A DNA stretch of 64,000 nucleotides from the NCBI GenBank assembly GCA_036365145.1, contig JAEOAD010000040.1, forward strand, positions 15,599,501-15,663,500, given 5' to 3'. The notes under the pieces were generated by a model that saw only the letters and a list, made by a program, of their open reading frames with translations, searched no databases and was not told where the DNA came from. The DNA is from Orientallactaga sibirica. Taxonomy: Eukaryota; Chordata; Mammalia; Rodentia; Dipodidae. The translations under genes were made by a program, and so were the position numbers. This document shows positions 31,830 to 43,138 of the stretch, piece by piece. Numbering within the stretch: the first letter of the stretch is position 1; every line of letters begins with the position of its first letter.

Positions 31830-33266
31830 TGAGATTCTGTACCTGAGCACCGTGACTGTGCAGTGTACATGGGGAAACATGACACAGTGACGTTCTGTAC
31901 CTGGGCACTGTGACTGTGCAGTGAACATGGGGAAACGTGACACAGTGACATTCTGTACCTGAGCACCGTGACTGTGCAGTGAACATGGGGAAACGTGACA
32001 CAGTGACATTCTGTACCTGAGCACTGTGACTGTGCAGTGTACATGGGGAAACGTGACACAGTGACATTCTGTACCTGAGCACTGTGACTGTGCAGTGAAC
32101 ATGGGGAAACGTGACACAGTGACATTCTGTACCTGAGCACCGTGACTGTGCAGTGTACATGGGGAAACGTGAGCACAGTGACTGTGCAGTGTACATGGGG
32201 AAACGTAACACAGTGAGGTTCTGTACCTGAGCACCATGACTGTGCAGTGAACATGGGGAAACGTGAGCACAGTGACTGTGCAGTGTACATGGGGAAACGT
32301 GAGCACAGTGACTGTGCAGTGTACATGGGGAAACGTGAGCACAGTGACTGTGCAGTGTACATGGGGAAACTTGACACAGTGACATTCTGTACCTGAACAC
32401 CGTGACTGTGCAGTGTACATGGGGAAACGTGACACAGTGACGTTCTGTACCTGGGCACTGTGACTGTGCAGTGTACATGGGGAAACGTGACACAGTGACA
32501 TTCTGTACCTGAGCACCGTGACTGTGCAGTGAACATGGGGAAACGTGACACAGTGACGTTCTGTACCTGGGCACTGTGACTGTGCAGTGTACATGGGGAA
32601 AAATGACACAGTGACATTCTGTACCTGAGCACCATGACTGTGCAGTGTACATGGGGAAACGTGAGCACAGTGACTGTGCAGTGTACATGGGGAAACGTAA
32701 CACAGTGAGGTTCTGTACCTGAGCACCGTGACTGTGCAGTGAACATAGGGAAACGTGAGCACAGTGACTGTGCAGTGTACATGGGGAAACGTGAGCACCG
32801 TGACTGTGCAGTGTACATGGGGAAACTTGACACAGTGACGTTCTGTACCTGAACACCATGACTGTGCAGTGTACATGGGGAAACGTGACACAGTGACTGT
32901 GCAGTGTACATGGGGAAACGTGACACAGTGAGATTCTGTACCTGAGCACCGTGACTGTGCAGTGAACATGGGGCAACGTGACACAATGACATTCTGTACC
33001 TGAGCACCATGTCTCTGCATAGCATGGGGACACGTGATACAAAGGCTGCTCTTCTTGGTGATGCTGCCTAGGTTCGCCAATGGCGTGCTGAACTGCAATA
33101 AGATGTGAACATACAAGAAATCAATGTGGATTTCGAAAGCCAGTCTCCTGAATATACCTCCCACCAGAGTGGAAGACTCAGCATTAGTAAGGATGTGTGT
33201 GTTATTTATCCTAAGGTGTGAAATTAGCAGGTGACTGTTGAGCAAGTCAGTAAAGCTTTTGTGCAC
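31818..33266 (-). other. 482-codon open frame through the minisatellite (probably not a gene)
   Basis: The frame starts in unique sequence at 33266 and has about 75 codons before it enters the array. It then encodes a Cys/His/Val/Thr-rich repetitive protein to 31818. Because the 58-bp unit is not a multiple of three, all three frames cycle through the same three peptide phrases, repeating every 58 residues; two more frames of 414 and 407 codons overlap it. There is no signal peptide, membrane segment or known domain that I can see. The length is explained by the stop-free unit. Confidence 0.3.
31830..33044 (-). repeat. Minisatellite of mixed 58-bp and 36-bp units, about 24 copies
   Basis: The short unit is gagcacagtgactgtgcagt + gtacatggggaaacgt (36 bp). 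The long unit has an extra 22 bp (gacacagtgacattctgtacct). Runs of long units are broken by single or grouped short units at about 32170, 32260-32345, 32660, 32755-32800 and 32885. The segments near 32150-32400 and 32640-32880 share the same order of lengths, so a larger block was duplicated. The unit has no stop codon in any minus-strand frame. Confidence 0.96.
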
Positions 33267-35129
33267 TGTGAAAACAGAATAAATCAGCTATTTTAACCCA
33301 AGCGCAGGCATTCCATTTGCAGGATTGCCTGTGAATCTTTCAACTGAATCTGAGCCTTATAAAATAAAGCTACTTTCTGTGCTTCTCTGTGCGTACTGAG
33401 AATCCTGCCAAAGCCTTCTATGAGGTATCTGTGAAGTTACCCTGGGAGAACACCACACAGTGTCCCTGGCTTCCTGTTCTAAATGAGCCACTCCAATGTC
33501 ACACTGTAACACTACTCAAGGTAGGAGAATGAGCTGCCAAAGCCTATTTACCACTTTGCTGTCCTTGGACCGTGCACATCCGTCCGAAGTTAAATAAGGG
33601 TCACAGGCAAAGCTTTCCCTCCCTCCTTGCCAACACTAGGGTCCTGTGTGAAGATTAAAATAAATTATCTAGTGTTTCACTGCATTCATTTTCCTCCCCT
33701 ACAAAGTGCCATTCTGTAAAGACGTGTAGAAGAATGAATTGGGGAAAAGAGATACTTGCAGTTTCACAAATAAATCCTGAATCTCCAAAGCTAGGAGATA
33801 CTATTTAAGTTGGTTATAGTTTTCCATAAAATGGGAATACTTACTAAGTGCAAAGGTGACCAGAATATTCCATTATATAGATAATTATTACCTATTTAAC
33901 TAATATAAATAGATAATATTGCCTTATATATATATATTTTAAATGTAGACTATATATCCAAAGGAAAATATTGAAAATTTGCTCAGCATACTTTTGTAGT
34001 TAGCTTTCATAAGAATGATTACATTTGACCTCCTTTTCTCTTTTTCTAGTCTTTATTAAATTTTCTTTCAAATTAAATTGAAATTGAAACAATTTAAAAT
34101 AATTAGTACTGAAGCTTCACTAAAATAGAAAATTGGCCAGTTGTTTGCAAACAACAAGATGTCATTTTTCTTCTTCACTTACAACTGTTAAGAAAGTACT
34201 GTTGACATTTTGGAGGGGGCAGGGAAACCGTATACAAGAACTCTGTCTTTTCTGCTGAATTTTTTTTTTTTTTTTGTAAACCCAAAACTCTCTAAATAGT
34301 ATATTAATGAAAATTTCAAAGGACCTTTACAGTCACACTGCTTAGCCATCTTCTGTTTCCTGTGACCCCAGGGAGCACATGGAAGCACTCGAGCTCTAAC
34401 AAGCCATACAGCCAGTGCTCCTGAGCAGGATGGTTCTGCTGTCATCTGGAAAGAAGTCAGGGCTCACCGAGTACTCTGAAAACTGTTACCTCCCAGGGTT
34501 TCTCTCCTTGTGGCCTCTTGAACCTTAGAATTGGCCACTCTCATCCCTCTTCTGGCCCCAGTCCAAGCAAACTGTGCCTCCTGGACGCCTGTGTTGGTGA
34601 GGCCCCCGGTGCCCCAGAGGCATGCTGTGTTTCACTCACATGCTGGTTCCGAAAAGCTGCCACAGTGCCATGACAGCAACACTTCTGGTTGCAACTCTAG
34701 CCGCAGAGGGTCCTTATTGAAATGCAAGTGTGAATAGCAAACATACTGTCCCAAAGCAGGGTGCGAGGTCCAGTGTGAAGTAAGTGCAGGAGCGAGAGGG
34801 TCAAACGTCCAGGACTGAGGTCTTTATTGCTATTCTTCCACTCCTCACTCCATCCACGTGCCCCACAACCAGAGGCTAAAGGGAGAAGGAAGAGACAAGA
34901 TGGCAAAAAGCAACTCAGCAAGATAGGTGGATGGATTACACTCTACCGTACGTGGTCTGGGGTGGGAATCTGACCGTCTCTGTCTAGTCCTAGCTCGTCA
35001 GCAGCTAACCAGCGACCACTCGTCATTTCACTCCTTCCTCCCACTTCTCTTTGTCTTTCCAGAAACACACGTCAAGTGTATGTCTAGCTGTGCTTTCAGG
35101 TCTGGGACTATAATTATGAAAGTGGGCAT
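33045..35129. other. Unique sequence
   Basis: No repeat family or domain is recognised. There is a (TA)n run near 33925-33940 and a 17-base T-run at 34260. Frames at 34531-34737 (plus) and 34188-34445 (minus) lack features. A GC-richer block lies at 34360-34740. Confidence 0.4.
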
Positions 35130-35400
35130 CCATGACCCCTTGCCCTCAGAGATTTGCAGTCCACTGGGAGGGAACTAATCATATAACTACATCTAATAAT
35201 GTAAAATTACAGCTGCACCAAGTGCTATGGAGGAAGGGTACACAAACACTGGGAGGTTTGAATCTGGCAGTCGGGACAGACATCCTTAACAAATTCACAC
35301 TTCAGCCAAATCCCAAAGGGTAAATTGGAGTGAAGTAGGCAAGGAGAGATGAAGCATGCTTAGGTAGAAAAGACAGCACATGCTAAGGCTGCCTGATTTT
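35130..35400 (+). mobile_element. L2-like ancient repeat
   Basis: 'ccttgccctcagagatttgcagtccactggg', 'ctacatctaataatgtaaaattacag', 'caccaagtgctatggaggaagggtac' and 'gaaaagacagcacatgctaagg' follow the order of a common L2-type mammalian repeat. Confidence 0.6.
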
Positions 35401-37519
35401 GTAGGGTGGATGGGAGTTCCTACACCACAGAAATAAACCCTTGGTTCCCAATGTTGCAATCTCCAAACACCACCCCTGACGCACCCAGGTGTGACCGTCG
35501 TCAGGAATGGAAGATATCCCAGAGATACTGTGCCCTGACCTTGGGCTATCCGACTATTGAACAATGGGCCCCAAGGAGTTAGGACTTCCTCAAGAGTCTC
35601 CTACGGGGAGGGGTGGGGAGGACTAGGCTGAGGCCATGGTGCCATCCAGAGGAGACACTTGCTTCCTGGAAAGAGTTCACACAGCTGACACCGTCTCAAA
35701 CCACTCTAAAGTAGAAACTGGAGCTTAGTCCTGGTCAGCGATGGGTGCGGCCACACCTTGAGCAAGACTGCTTGGTTTGCATATTTCTTGCCTGCTATTT
35801 AAGCCTAAACCTCCTGTCAGGACCCTGAAGAACTGGGGGGGTCTTTGGACCTCTTCATTTGTTCCTCTTCCCAGTCTGGCCACACTGAATGACTTCCTTC
35901 TTTCTCTCCACTAGCCTGTTGACGCTGGGGGTAGGGTACCATTCAGGTTCCAGTGAATGTTCTTTGAACCAGTTATATTTACTTTCTGTGTTTCTTTGCC
36001 TATAAGGTTTGTTTTTGCAGCTGTGCCTTTTGGTACAGAACTTGAACATGGATCCTAAAACACAAGGAAGGAACATACACAATAACTATTCTGATTTCAT
36101 TACTAAATGCCTACTGTCACCCAGAAGTGATTTCATCACTTTGATAACTATGAAATAAGGACAAAAGGTCATACTCTCAAATTTAGGCTGTCTTAATAAC
36201 ATGATTCTTCTATACTTTTTAATTATGCTTAAGGTTACAACTTTGATTTTCTGATAGAAGCCAAAAAAGGCTTGGGTCTTACCCACGGGTTGTTTTCTTT
36301 GTAACTTTTTGATAAGGTAAAGATTTGTCAAGCACTGTTTTTAATGCTTGAACTTAGAGAACTTCAAAGACAATTAGTCCTGGTTAGAACATTCATCTGT
36401 GATTATTTTCATGGCAAAATAGCAGCATTAAATCTCCTGACATTAAGGGAATGATTTTACTTCAAAGCGTAGTTCCAGAATATTCTGTCTGGTCTTGCCA
36501 CAAATTCATATTCTTAAAGTTTTAGTCTTGTAAAAGTGTTCAATGAATACAGTAGCAAGAAAATGGATGAAAAACATATGGTGTTCTTATTCAAAAGCTC
36601 AGGTAATCATTTTCTTTGAAAGCCTTCAGTTAGAAATCCTATATATTTTTCCAGAATATAGGATTAGACTGTGCATGGGTTAAAATGGCTGAAAAATGAT
36701 GACAGGTAGTATGATAATGGAATGGCAACAGGAGCATTATCTCTATTTATTTTTTAAGTTAGAAAAGAAACCAAATTATTGCTTTGATGTAATATGAAAA
36801 CAGAAACCAAGTAGAAAGAAATTATTATAATTTTTTTTCTTTTAAGATAATTTTTGGGGAATAGTACAGCAAAGTTATTGAATAATATCCATCTAAAAGA
36901 TACTATGACATACTTTGAAGTGTAATGTTATTAATATACAAGCAGAATGGTATTTCAGTCTTTGAATATAACTGTAGCTTAAGAAAATAATAAATTCATA
37001 GAATGAGTCAGAGCGTTATTGACTTTGCTACAATAGTCTCAGCAGGGTTGGGGAGGTTTTCCCTGCTTTTCCCTAATCTGATATCTGCATATTATTTGTA
37101 GTGTAAGTGTTCTTACAGCAGAAGTATCCATTTTCTTTCTAGATTTCCTTTTAAATTTATGGCATAGTTTATCTCTGTTATCCTTTCCCCCAGGTTACTT
37201 CCCTGGTCTATATCGTTGAAGTAATTTATATACAATATAAATATTGTCAACTTACATTGAATTCAGTGTAGTAACTGGTCTAAGTCATCTGTTAATATAC
37301 CTGTCACTTATATATAGTCATCTTCTACCAAGATGAGCTGCTCCTAACAGTCTCCCTGACACTCTTCCAGTATTTTCTACATTTTTAAGATAAATCTTTC
37401 TTTCTTTTCTGTTTTGTAGCTATCAGAAAATCTAATTGGCTCCTTTCTAAAAAGACACATGCTTTCATAGCTAAACTTCTGCATGTACATTCTATTGGGA
37501 AATTATACATGCCCCCAAA
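35401..37519. other. Unique sequence, AT-rich
   Basis: No repeat or coding feature is recognised. A TATA-rich stretch is near 37210-37320. Confidence 0.4.
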
Positions 37520-37554
37520 GGAAATATTAAGAACGCTATTAAGTACAAATCATG

Positions 37555-37742
37555 AATGAATCCCTTCTATGTAGAAGGCACAAAGCTGAGTCCTTTCTGC
37601 AGGTTACATCATTGAGCCCATAAAATCGGTGCCTTTTTTATGCCTGTGTTTTCAGATGGGAAAGTTGAACTCACATAAGTTAAGAGATATATCCATGGCT
37701 TTTAAACAGTAAATGGTGAAGCTGGAATTAAAATTCCATAAG
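37555..37742 (-). mobile_element. MIR SINE fragment
   Basis: 'cttctatgtagaaggcacaaagctgagtcc', 'gttttcagatgggaaagttgaactc', 'taagagatatatccatggc' and 'ggtgaagctggaattaaaattcc' match reverse-oriented MIR. Confidence 0.75.
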
Positions 37743-38059
37743 GCATTTTTAACTATGCTTGTTTCTTTTTCCAGATAAAGAATGCCACACTTTATTGTGT
37801 TAAGTCATCTTCTGAGGGGACTTTCTTCAGTATCAGAGCCTTGCCTCCCCACAACCACTATGTGGCTTACTGTCCCTTCTCTCTCGAAAAGCTTTAAAGA
37901 TATGGATGGCTCTGTTCAAGTAATTAACACCTTCCTTCCATTTTCAATTTCCAAATTATCATTTTATCATACCAGAATATTGTCAAGGTTTCTTTAAATA
38001 GCAATTTATTTCCTATTGCACTCAAGTGTTTGATCAAAAACATATGTGTCAGGGGCCGT

Positions 38060-38303
38060 TACCACTCCTGGTGATGACTACCATTTACACTCATCTCCAA
38101 CTGATCCCAGGTAGGAACTGCAGACGAGAGAGCACACACGGCGTTTGTCTTTCTGTGCCTCTGTGACCTCCATGCAAATTTCATCATTTCACTTTTCCTT
38201 ACCACTGAGTACAATTCCATTGTGTATGTGTGCCACAACATCCCTATCCATTCATCAGTTGATAGGCATCTGGGAAAAGAGCAGTGACAAACATGGATGA
38301 ACA
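38060..38303 (+). mobile_element. L1 (L1M-type) 3'-UTR fragment
   Basis: 'ggcgtttgtctttctgtgcc', 'ttaccactgagtacaattccattgtgtatgtg' and 'catccctatccattcatcagttgataggcatctggg' are characteristic of old L1 3' ends. The segment ends at an inserted D SINE. Confidence 0.75.
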
Positions 38304-38315
38304 TGGCATACAGTT

Positions 38316-38545
38316 ATTTTTTTCTTTTTGGAGAGAGTCAGAGAGAAAGACAGATAGACAATGGGCACGCCAGCAGCCTCTCAGCCACTGTGAACGAACT
38401 CCAGACGTGTGTGCCCTTTGTGGGCAAGTGCGGCTTTGCACTCTTGCATCAGTTTGCGTCTGGCTAAACATGGGACCAGAGAACCAAATGGTTATTCTTA
38501 AGCTTCACAGGGAGGCGCCTTAACCACTAAGCCATCTCTCCAGCC
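38316..38545 (-). mobile_element. D-family SINE with target duplication
   Basis: 'ggagagagtcagagagaaag', 'ccactgtgaacgaactccag', 'cgccttaaccactaagccatctctccagcc'. A 25-30 bp insertion ('gggcaagtgcggctttgcac') lies in the middle. tggcatacagtt flanks it exactly (38304-38315 and 38546-38557). Confidence 0.95.
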
Positions 38546-38557
38546 TGGCATACAGTT

Positions 38558-38832
38558 TTGAGAGGACCATTCATAATGGTAGGGAAAGCATGGCACAAGC
38601 AGACAGCTAGGGTGTCACATCCTGTCATTCCAGCGGGAATGAAGCAGTAAGTGTGAGCTCTGAACACCCAGTGGGACTAGACTAATAACCCTCAAGGCCT
38701 ACCCCCCAGTGACACACCTCCATCAGCAAAACTCTCTCACCTCCCAGAGCCTCCACCAGCTGGGAACGAAGTATACGGCTTATATTTAAGCACATGAAGC
38801 TATGGGGACTCTTTCCAATCAAACCACCACAT
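38558..38832 (-). mobile_element. LTR-like element
   Basis: 'gcatggcacaagcagacagc', 'cctccaccagctgggaacgaagtatac', 'tttaagcacatgaagctatgggg' and final 'caatcaaaccaccaca' match the LTR end seen at 56331 and 57808, so this is probably a diverged relative of that ERVL/MaLR-like family. Confidence 0.5.
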
Positions 38833-39083
38833 TCAATTCAAGACATTGGGCAAGTTACATCACCTTTTGGGGCTTTATGTTTCTCATTTGTTAACAAACA
38901 TAATAGTATCATTTGAATTTATAAAAATGAAGTCAGGAGCTTCTCCTGCCTTCCCTTTTTTATCCCTTTCTCAAACAGAAATTTTGTTTTACATATATGT
39001 TATGATACTTCTTAAAGAAATACGTCTCTCTTACCTTTAGAGAATTGTGGCTTATACTATATATTGAATAATTTCTCTGACGT

Positions 39084-39271
39084 TTTTTTCTTAGAAAGAG
39101 AAAGAGAGAGAGAGAGAGAGAATGGACATACTAGGGCCTCCAGCTGCTGCAGACAAACTCCAGATGCATGGGCCACCTTGTGCATCTGGCTTATGTGGGT
39201 CCTGGGGAGTTGAACCTGGGTCCTTTGGCTTTGCAGGCAACCACCTTAAATGCTAAGCCATCTCTCCATCC
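39084..39271 (-). mobile_element. D-family SINE
   Basis: (GA)n at 39097-39121, 'ctgctgcagacaaactccag', 'catctggcttatgtgggtcc', 'gctaagccatctctccatcc'. tctgacgtttttttctt on the left and tttgacttttatttttg on the right suggest a decayed target duplication. Confidence 0.93.
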
Positions 39272-39289
39272 CTTTGACTTTTATTTTTG

Positions 39290-39436
39290 TTAGAATTCTT
39301 TGAGATAGGATCTCACTGTAGCCCAGGCTGACCTGGAACTTACTCTGTAGCCACTGACTGGCCTCAAACTCATAATAATCCTCCTACCTCTGCCTCCCAG
39401 TGCTGGGATCAAAGGCGCGCAGCACCATACCTGGCC
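39290..39436 (-). mobile_element. B1-type SINE
   Basis: 'tgagataggatctcactgtag', 'cccaggctgacctggaac', 'gcctcccagtgctgggatc' and 'aaaggcgcgcagcaccatacctggcc'. It lacks a long T-run. Confidence 0.93.
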
Positions 39437-39546
39437 ATTAGGATGTCTAGTATAAAGCTTGGTTATAGTTTTTTCACATTTAAAGTTAAAAGCCATGAGA
39501 TCAGTACTTATGAATAAATTAGGAAGAAAGTTTAATAAAGACATTT

Positions 39547-39755
39547 GTCTTGCTTTTTAAAAAATATTTATATATAGACAGAGAGAGACAAAGAGAGAAT
39601 ATGGGCACCCCAGGGCCTCTAGCCACTGCAAATGAACTCCAAAAATGCATGTACCACTTTGTATATCTGGCTTACGTGGGTACTAGGGAATCGAACCTGG
39701 GTCCTTTAGATTTGTTGGTAAGTGCCTTAACCACTAAGCTATCTCTCTAGTTCCT
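39547..39755 (-). mobile_element. D-family SINE with target duplication
   Basis: 'gacagagagagacaaagaga', 'ccactgcaaatgaactcc', 'aaccactaagctatctctctag'. aaagacattt flanks it exactly (39537-39546 and 39756-39765). Confidence 0.95.
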
Positions 39756-39864
39756 AAAGACATTTTTCCAAATATCATTTCTAACTGTGAGGAACACAAA
39801 ATTTATAAATTAATCACTGTGTTATTAACAAGCAAATGTTAAGTTCCTGTTAGTATAGGCAGGA

Positions 39865-40080
39865 CCTTATCTGAGGGATTCCAAGTATGAGCATATATTT
39901 TTATAATTGAAGCTTCCACTTGGGCACCTCACTGTGAGAAGAACTCAGGAACCACCTTCAGGGTGGGCCTTCCCTCCTCAGTTAACCCTCTCTAAAACAC
40001 CCTCCCAGACATGCCTACAGATGGGTCAACTCATTGATTCTATGTTCACCCAAATGGACAGTGAAGATTAGCTATCACAA
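39865..40080 (-). mobile_element. LTR-like element fragment
   Basis: 'gggtgggccttccctcctcagttaaccctctctaaaacaccctccc' and 'aatggacagtgaagattagctatcaca' look like the reverse of the element start seen at 12303 (tgtgatggttaatcttgatt). Only part of the element remains. Confidence 0.45.
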
Positions 40081-40289
40081 TACTTAAGCCAGAATACCTA
40101 TAATTCTTTGTTGTTTTTTTCTGAAAACAAGGCTATGTGTTTTAGCAGAAATGTGGAGGAAAATTTCTAAATCAGCTATTGTTATGGGGAAGTGAGAGGC
40201 CAGCTGTAACTCCTCCATGACAGACGGCGGCAATTACTGTTGCTATCATTACTGTGATTATCACAATGCCAAATCTGTTCTAAAGTCAT

Positions 40290-40700
40290 GATTATGACAT
40301 ATCTATCTATATGCATGGCAACATCGCCATCTCTGTGCAGTGAAGCTGGCAGCACACCTGAATGGCAGCATCAAGGCAATTGCCCATTCACCCCTCTGTC
40401 CAGCTCTGGGTTTGGGACAAGCAACATAATAATGTCCCTGTTGTAACAAGTTGTTTACTGTTACCATATTTCTTGTAAGGTGATAAAGGAGGGCTGAGTA
40501 GGGTGGCTGGATTTGCATAATGACAATAAGGGGACATATTGCCTTTTATGAGAATTTTGGGTAACACCTCCCCAGGGAGAAAGCCCTTAAAAAGTGCCAT
40601 CTGATTTCATAGGCCTGGAGCAGTTTGCACAGAGGGTATTATTTTAAATGGACGTCAGTACAATGGCAGCACGCAGAGCTCTGCCCTGGAGGAGTCTACT
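40290..40700. other. Candidate conserved regulatory block
   Basis: High-complexity unique sequence with no repeat signature. It contains an octamer-type site with flanking ACAATA (gatttgcataatgacaataa, 40510-40529) and a run of short motifs. At 40661-40712 a short open segment ends in tcgag|gtaaca, which resembles a 5' splice site. Function is inferred from appearance only. Confidence 0.3.
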
Positions 40701-40892
40701 GCATCGAGGTAACAGAAGGCAGAACCGGAAACCCTGTCCACATCATGGGCCTGTCACACTCTCGAAGGCCTTTCTGATTTGTATTCTCTCCCCGCTCATT
40801 TGCACTCCAGCGTCTTCTGATCTGTCTAGTAGGAGAGGAAGAGTTCTAAGACTCTGGTGAGCTGCATGAGTGTTCATTGCTCACTGAGTGAT

Positions 40893-41058
40893 TTGGAAAG
40901 GAGCCTTGGAACAGACTGCCAGGGTTCAAATACTAGCTTTCCATTTCCCAGCATTCCTACCTTGGTCTGGTCACTCAAAGCTGCCTGGGCTTCAGTGTAT
41001 TCCCCGGGAATTACTGTGAGGCTTTAATGAGGATGGCACATGGAAAGCATCTAAAAGC
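40893..41058 (+). mobile_element. MIR SINE
   Basis: 'ccttggaacagactgccagggttcaaatactagc', 'ccttggtctggtcactcaaagctgcctgggcttcagt' and 'ttactgtgaggctttaatgagg' are in forward MIR order. Confidence 0.85.
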
Positions 41059-41065
41059 AGACCTT

Positions 41066-41216
41066 ATCCAGGCATGGTGACGCGCACCTTTAATCCCAGC
41101 ACTCGGGAGGTGAAGGTGGGAGGATCACCGTGAGTTCGAGGCCACCGTGAAACTACATAGTGAATTCCAGGTCAGCCTGGGACAGAGTGAGACTCTACCT
41201 TGAAAAACCAAAAACA
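41066..41216 (+). mobile_element. B1-type SINE
   Basis: 'ccaggcatggtgacgcgcac', 'ctttaatcccagcactcggg', 'gagttcgaggccaccgtgaaac', 'agtgagactctaccttgaaaaacc'. The bases aaaagcagacct before and aaaaacagacct after are its target duplications. It inserted at the MIR's 3' edge. Confidence 0.95.
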
Positions 41217-41343
41217 GAAAAACAGACCTGGTCCAGAGCAAGAGCTCTGTAGGCTCAACATTTGTAACGGCAGTGACAAAATGTACGAAATTAGTTTTGT
41301 GTTTCCATTAGTAACAGAGGTACTGAATTCAAGAAAGATCTAA

Positions 41344-41678
41344 TTTTTTAATCTTTGTGTGTATATGTATATGTGCGTGCCTGTGTGTGCTGTATGTATT
41401 TGTATGTGAGTGTGGGCACATGTGGACCATGCTGTGTCTTGAGTGTGACTGTGTTGGAAGCAGAGTCTCTTAACCAGTGCTGCATACTCCAGCCAGCTGG
41501 CCCAGGAACTTCTAGCAATTCTCCCGTCTCCACCTCACATCTCACCGTAGACACACAAGAGTAACACACGTGCTTTACATGTCTGTGTCTGGCTTTACAT
41601 GGGCTCAGGAGACTAAAACTCAAGTCCTCACATTTGCGGGGCAAGAGCTTTACCCACTGAGCCATCTCTCCAGCTCCC
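41344..41678 (-). mobile_element. B2-like CA-tailed SINE with target duplication
   Basis: The left end is a TG-rich run (reverse of the CA tail), then 'tgactgtgttggaagcagagtctc', 'tctggctttacatgggctcagg', and promoter end 'acccactgagccatctctccagctcc'. aagaaagatctaa (41331-41343) and aagaaagacctaa (41679-41691) flank it. Confidence 0.85.
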
Positions 41679-41734
41679 AAGAAAGACCTAACTTAAAAAA
41701 AAAAATCTTAGTACATTTTAAATAATGAAATGCC

Positions 41735-41910
41735 AAAACAAACACACCACATTATATACACATAGCACATTACACACATGGGCACCACATCACACACACG
41801 TGTACACATACCATGTTCACACACAAAAAACATTACACACACGCATACATATACACACGCCCCACAGTACACTCACACACATACCCCATTACACACAAGC
41901 AAAAAGAAAA
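41735..41910. repeat. CA-rich microsatellite-like tract
   Basis: Imperfect (CA)n with short interruptions ('acacataccatgttcacacac', 'cattacacacac'). Low complexity accounts for the open frames on both strands. Confidence 0.85.
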
Positions 41911-42193
41911 GCAGAACACAAAAGACAGGCAGCACACGGTCATGCTCCTCTTCCTCGTGGGGCGCCTTCTGTGAACTGTCATCGGGTGAATATTGTGGGT
42001 GTATGGACGCAACAAGATGGGGAGGCAGGGTCTCCACGGGCTCGTGGTGCAGACACGACATAGTGCACATGGGATGCATGTGGCTTCTGCCAGTGTAACA
42101 TGGCACACTGTTAAATTTTTTAAAGATAATGCGCTCTAAAATGATTTAAAAAAATGGTATAGTCACTAATTATCCAGTATGATGTGTGCTATA

Positions 42194-42424
42194 ATTTTTT
42201 TAAATTTTAAATTTTATTTATTTATTTATTTACTTGAGACAGAGAGAGGGAGGGAGAGAGGAAGAGTGAGAATGGGCACACCAGGGCCTTCAGCCACTGC
42301 AAACGAACTCCAGACGCATGCACCATCATGTGCATCTGGTTTACGTGGGCCCTGGAGAATCAAACTGATGTCTTTAGGCTTTACAGGCATGTATCTTAAC
42401 TGCTAAGCCATCTCTCCAGGCCTC
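42194..42424 (-). mobile_element. D-family SINE with target duplication
   Basis: 'tttatttatttatttacttg', 'agagagagggagggagagag', 'ccactgcaaacgaactccag', 'ctgctaagccatctctccag'. gtgctata flanks it (42186-42193 and 42425-42432). Confidence 0.95.
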
Positions 42425-42695
42425 GTGCTATACTTTTTAAGACAGATAGTTGAGGAGGTGTGCTCACCCCAGTTTCACCATGAACAGGTGATCCATGTTA
42501 CTCATTTACAGTCACTAGCAATGAACATCACGAGGCAAGAAAGTTTTAGCTCCATTGATGCTGATGGGGCCACCATAGTGTGTGGGGACACTGTTGGCTG
42601 AAGCTCCATGGTGTGGTATACGGCCATATTAGTATAATTATGAAAGTAGCTTTGACCTATGGGAAATCACTGCAGTAAAAAGATCCAAGTTTCAT

Positions 42696-42955
42696 GACTA
42701 GAGAGATGGATCGGCACTTAAGGCACTTGCCTACAAAGCCTAACGACGCAAGTTGAGTTCCCCAGTACCCACATAAAGCCAGATGTACAAGGTGGCTCTT
42801 GCATCTTGAGTTAATTCAACACTTTGGAGGCTGAGGTAGTAGGATCGCTGTGAGTTCTAAACCAGCCTGAGACTACATAGTGAATTCTAGATCAGCCTGT
42901 GCTAGATTGAGATTCTATCTCAAAACAAAACAAAACAAAACAAACAAAAACAGAT
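42696..42955 (+). mobile_element. Chimera of a D-family head and a B1 body
   Basis: 42696-42812 is the 5' half of a D SINE ('gactagagagatggatcggc' to 'cttgcatcttgagtt'). From 42818 the sequence is a B1 body ('caacactttggaggctgaggt', 'gagactacatagtgaattct') with an (aaaac)n tail. Weak matching bases (aaagatcca and acagatccca) lie on the outer sides only. Confidence 0.8.
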
Positions 42956-43138
42956 CCCACTGTCAAGTTGTGCCATGAGCACTTTTCAAGCTCATGAGGA
43001 TGTGTGTGTCTATTTACATGTAAGCCTCACTAGGAGATCATGCCAACTTGCTTACTTCTGAACATGTATCTGAGAACTGGACAATTCCGCCCCCGCCTTA
43101 CCCCTCTGATAACTTCAGAGTTATAAACAGCACAATAC

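Noticed and set aside
31830..33044. CRISPR array
   Set aside because: Units are contiguous, with no unique spacers, and the host is a mammal.
20612..33044. Common origin of the two 58-bp periods (20612-20875 and 31830-33044)
   Set aside because: The unit sequences are unrelated, so the equal period is coincidence.
31818..33266. Large minus-strand frames of 482, 414 and 407 codons as a real multi-repeat gene
   Set aside because: They are three frames of one stop-free minisatellite, with the same peptides shifted. Only about 75 codons of the longest lie in unique sequence, and no promoter, signal or domain is seen.
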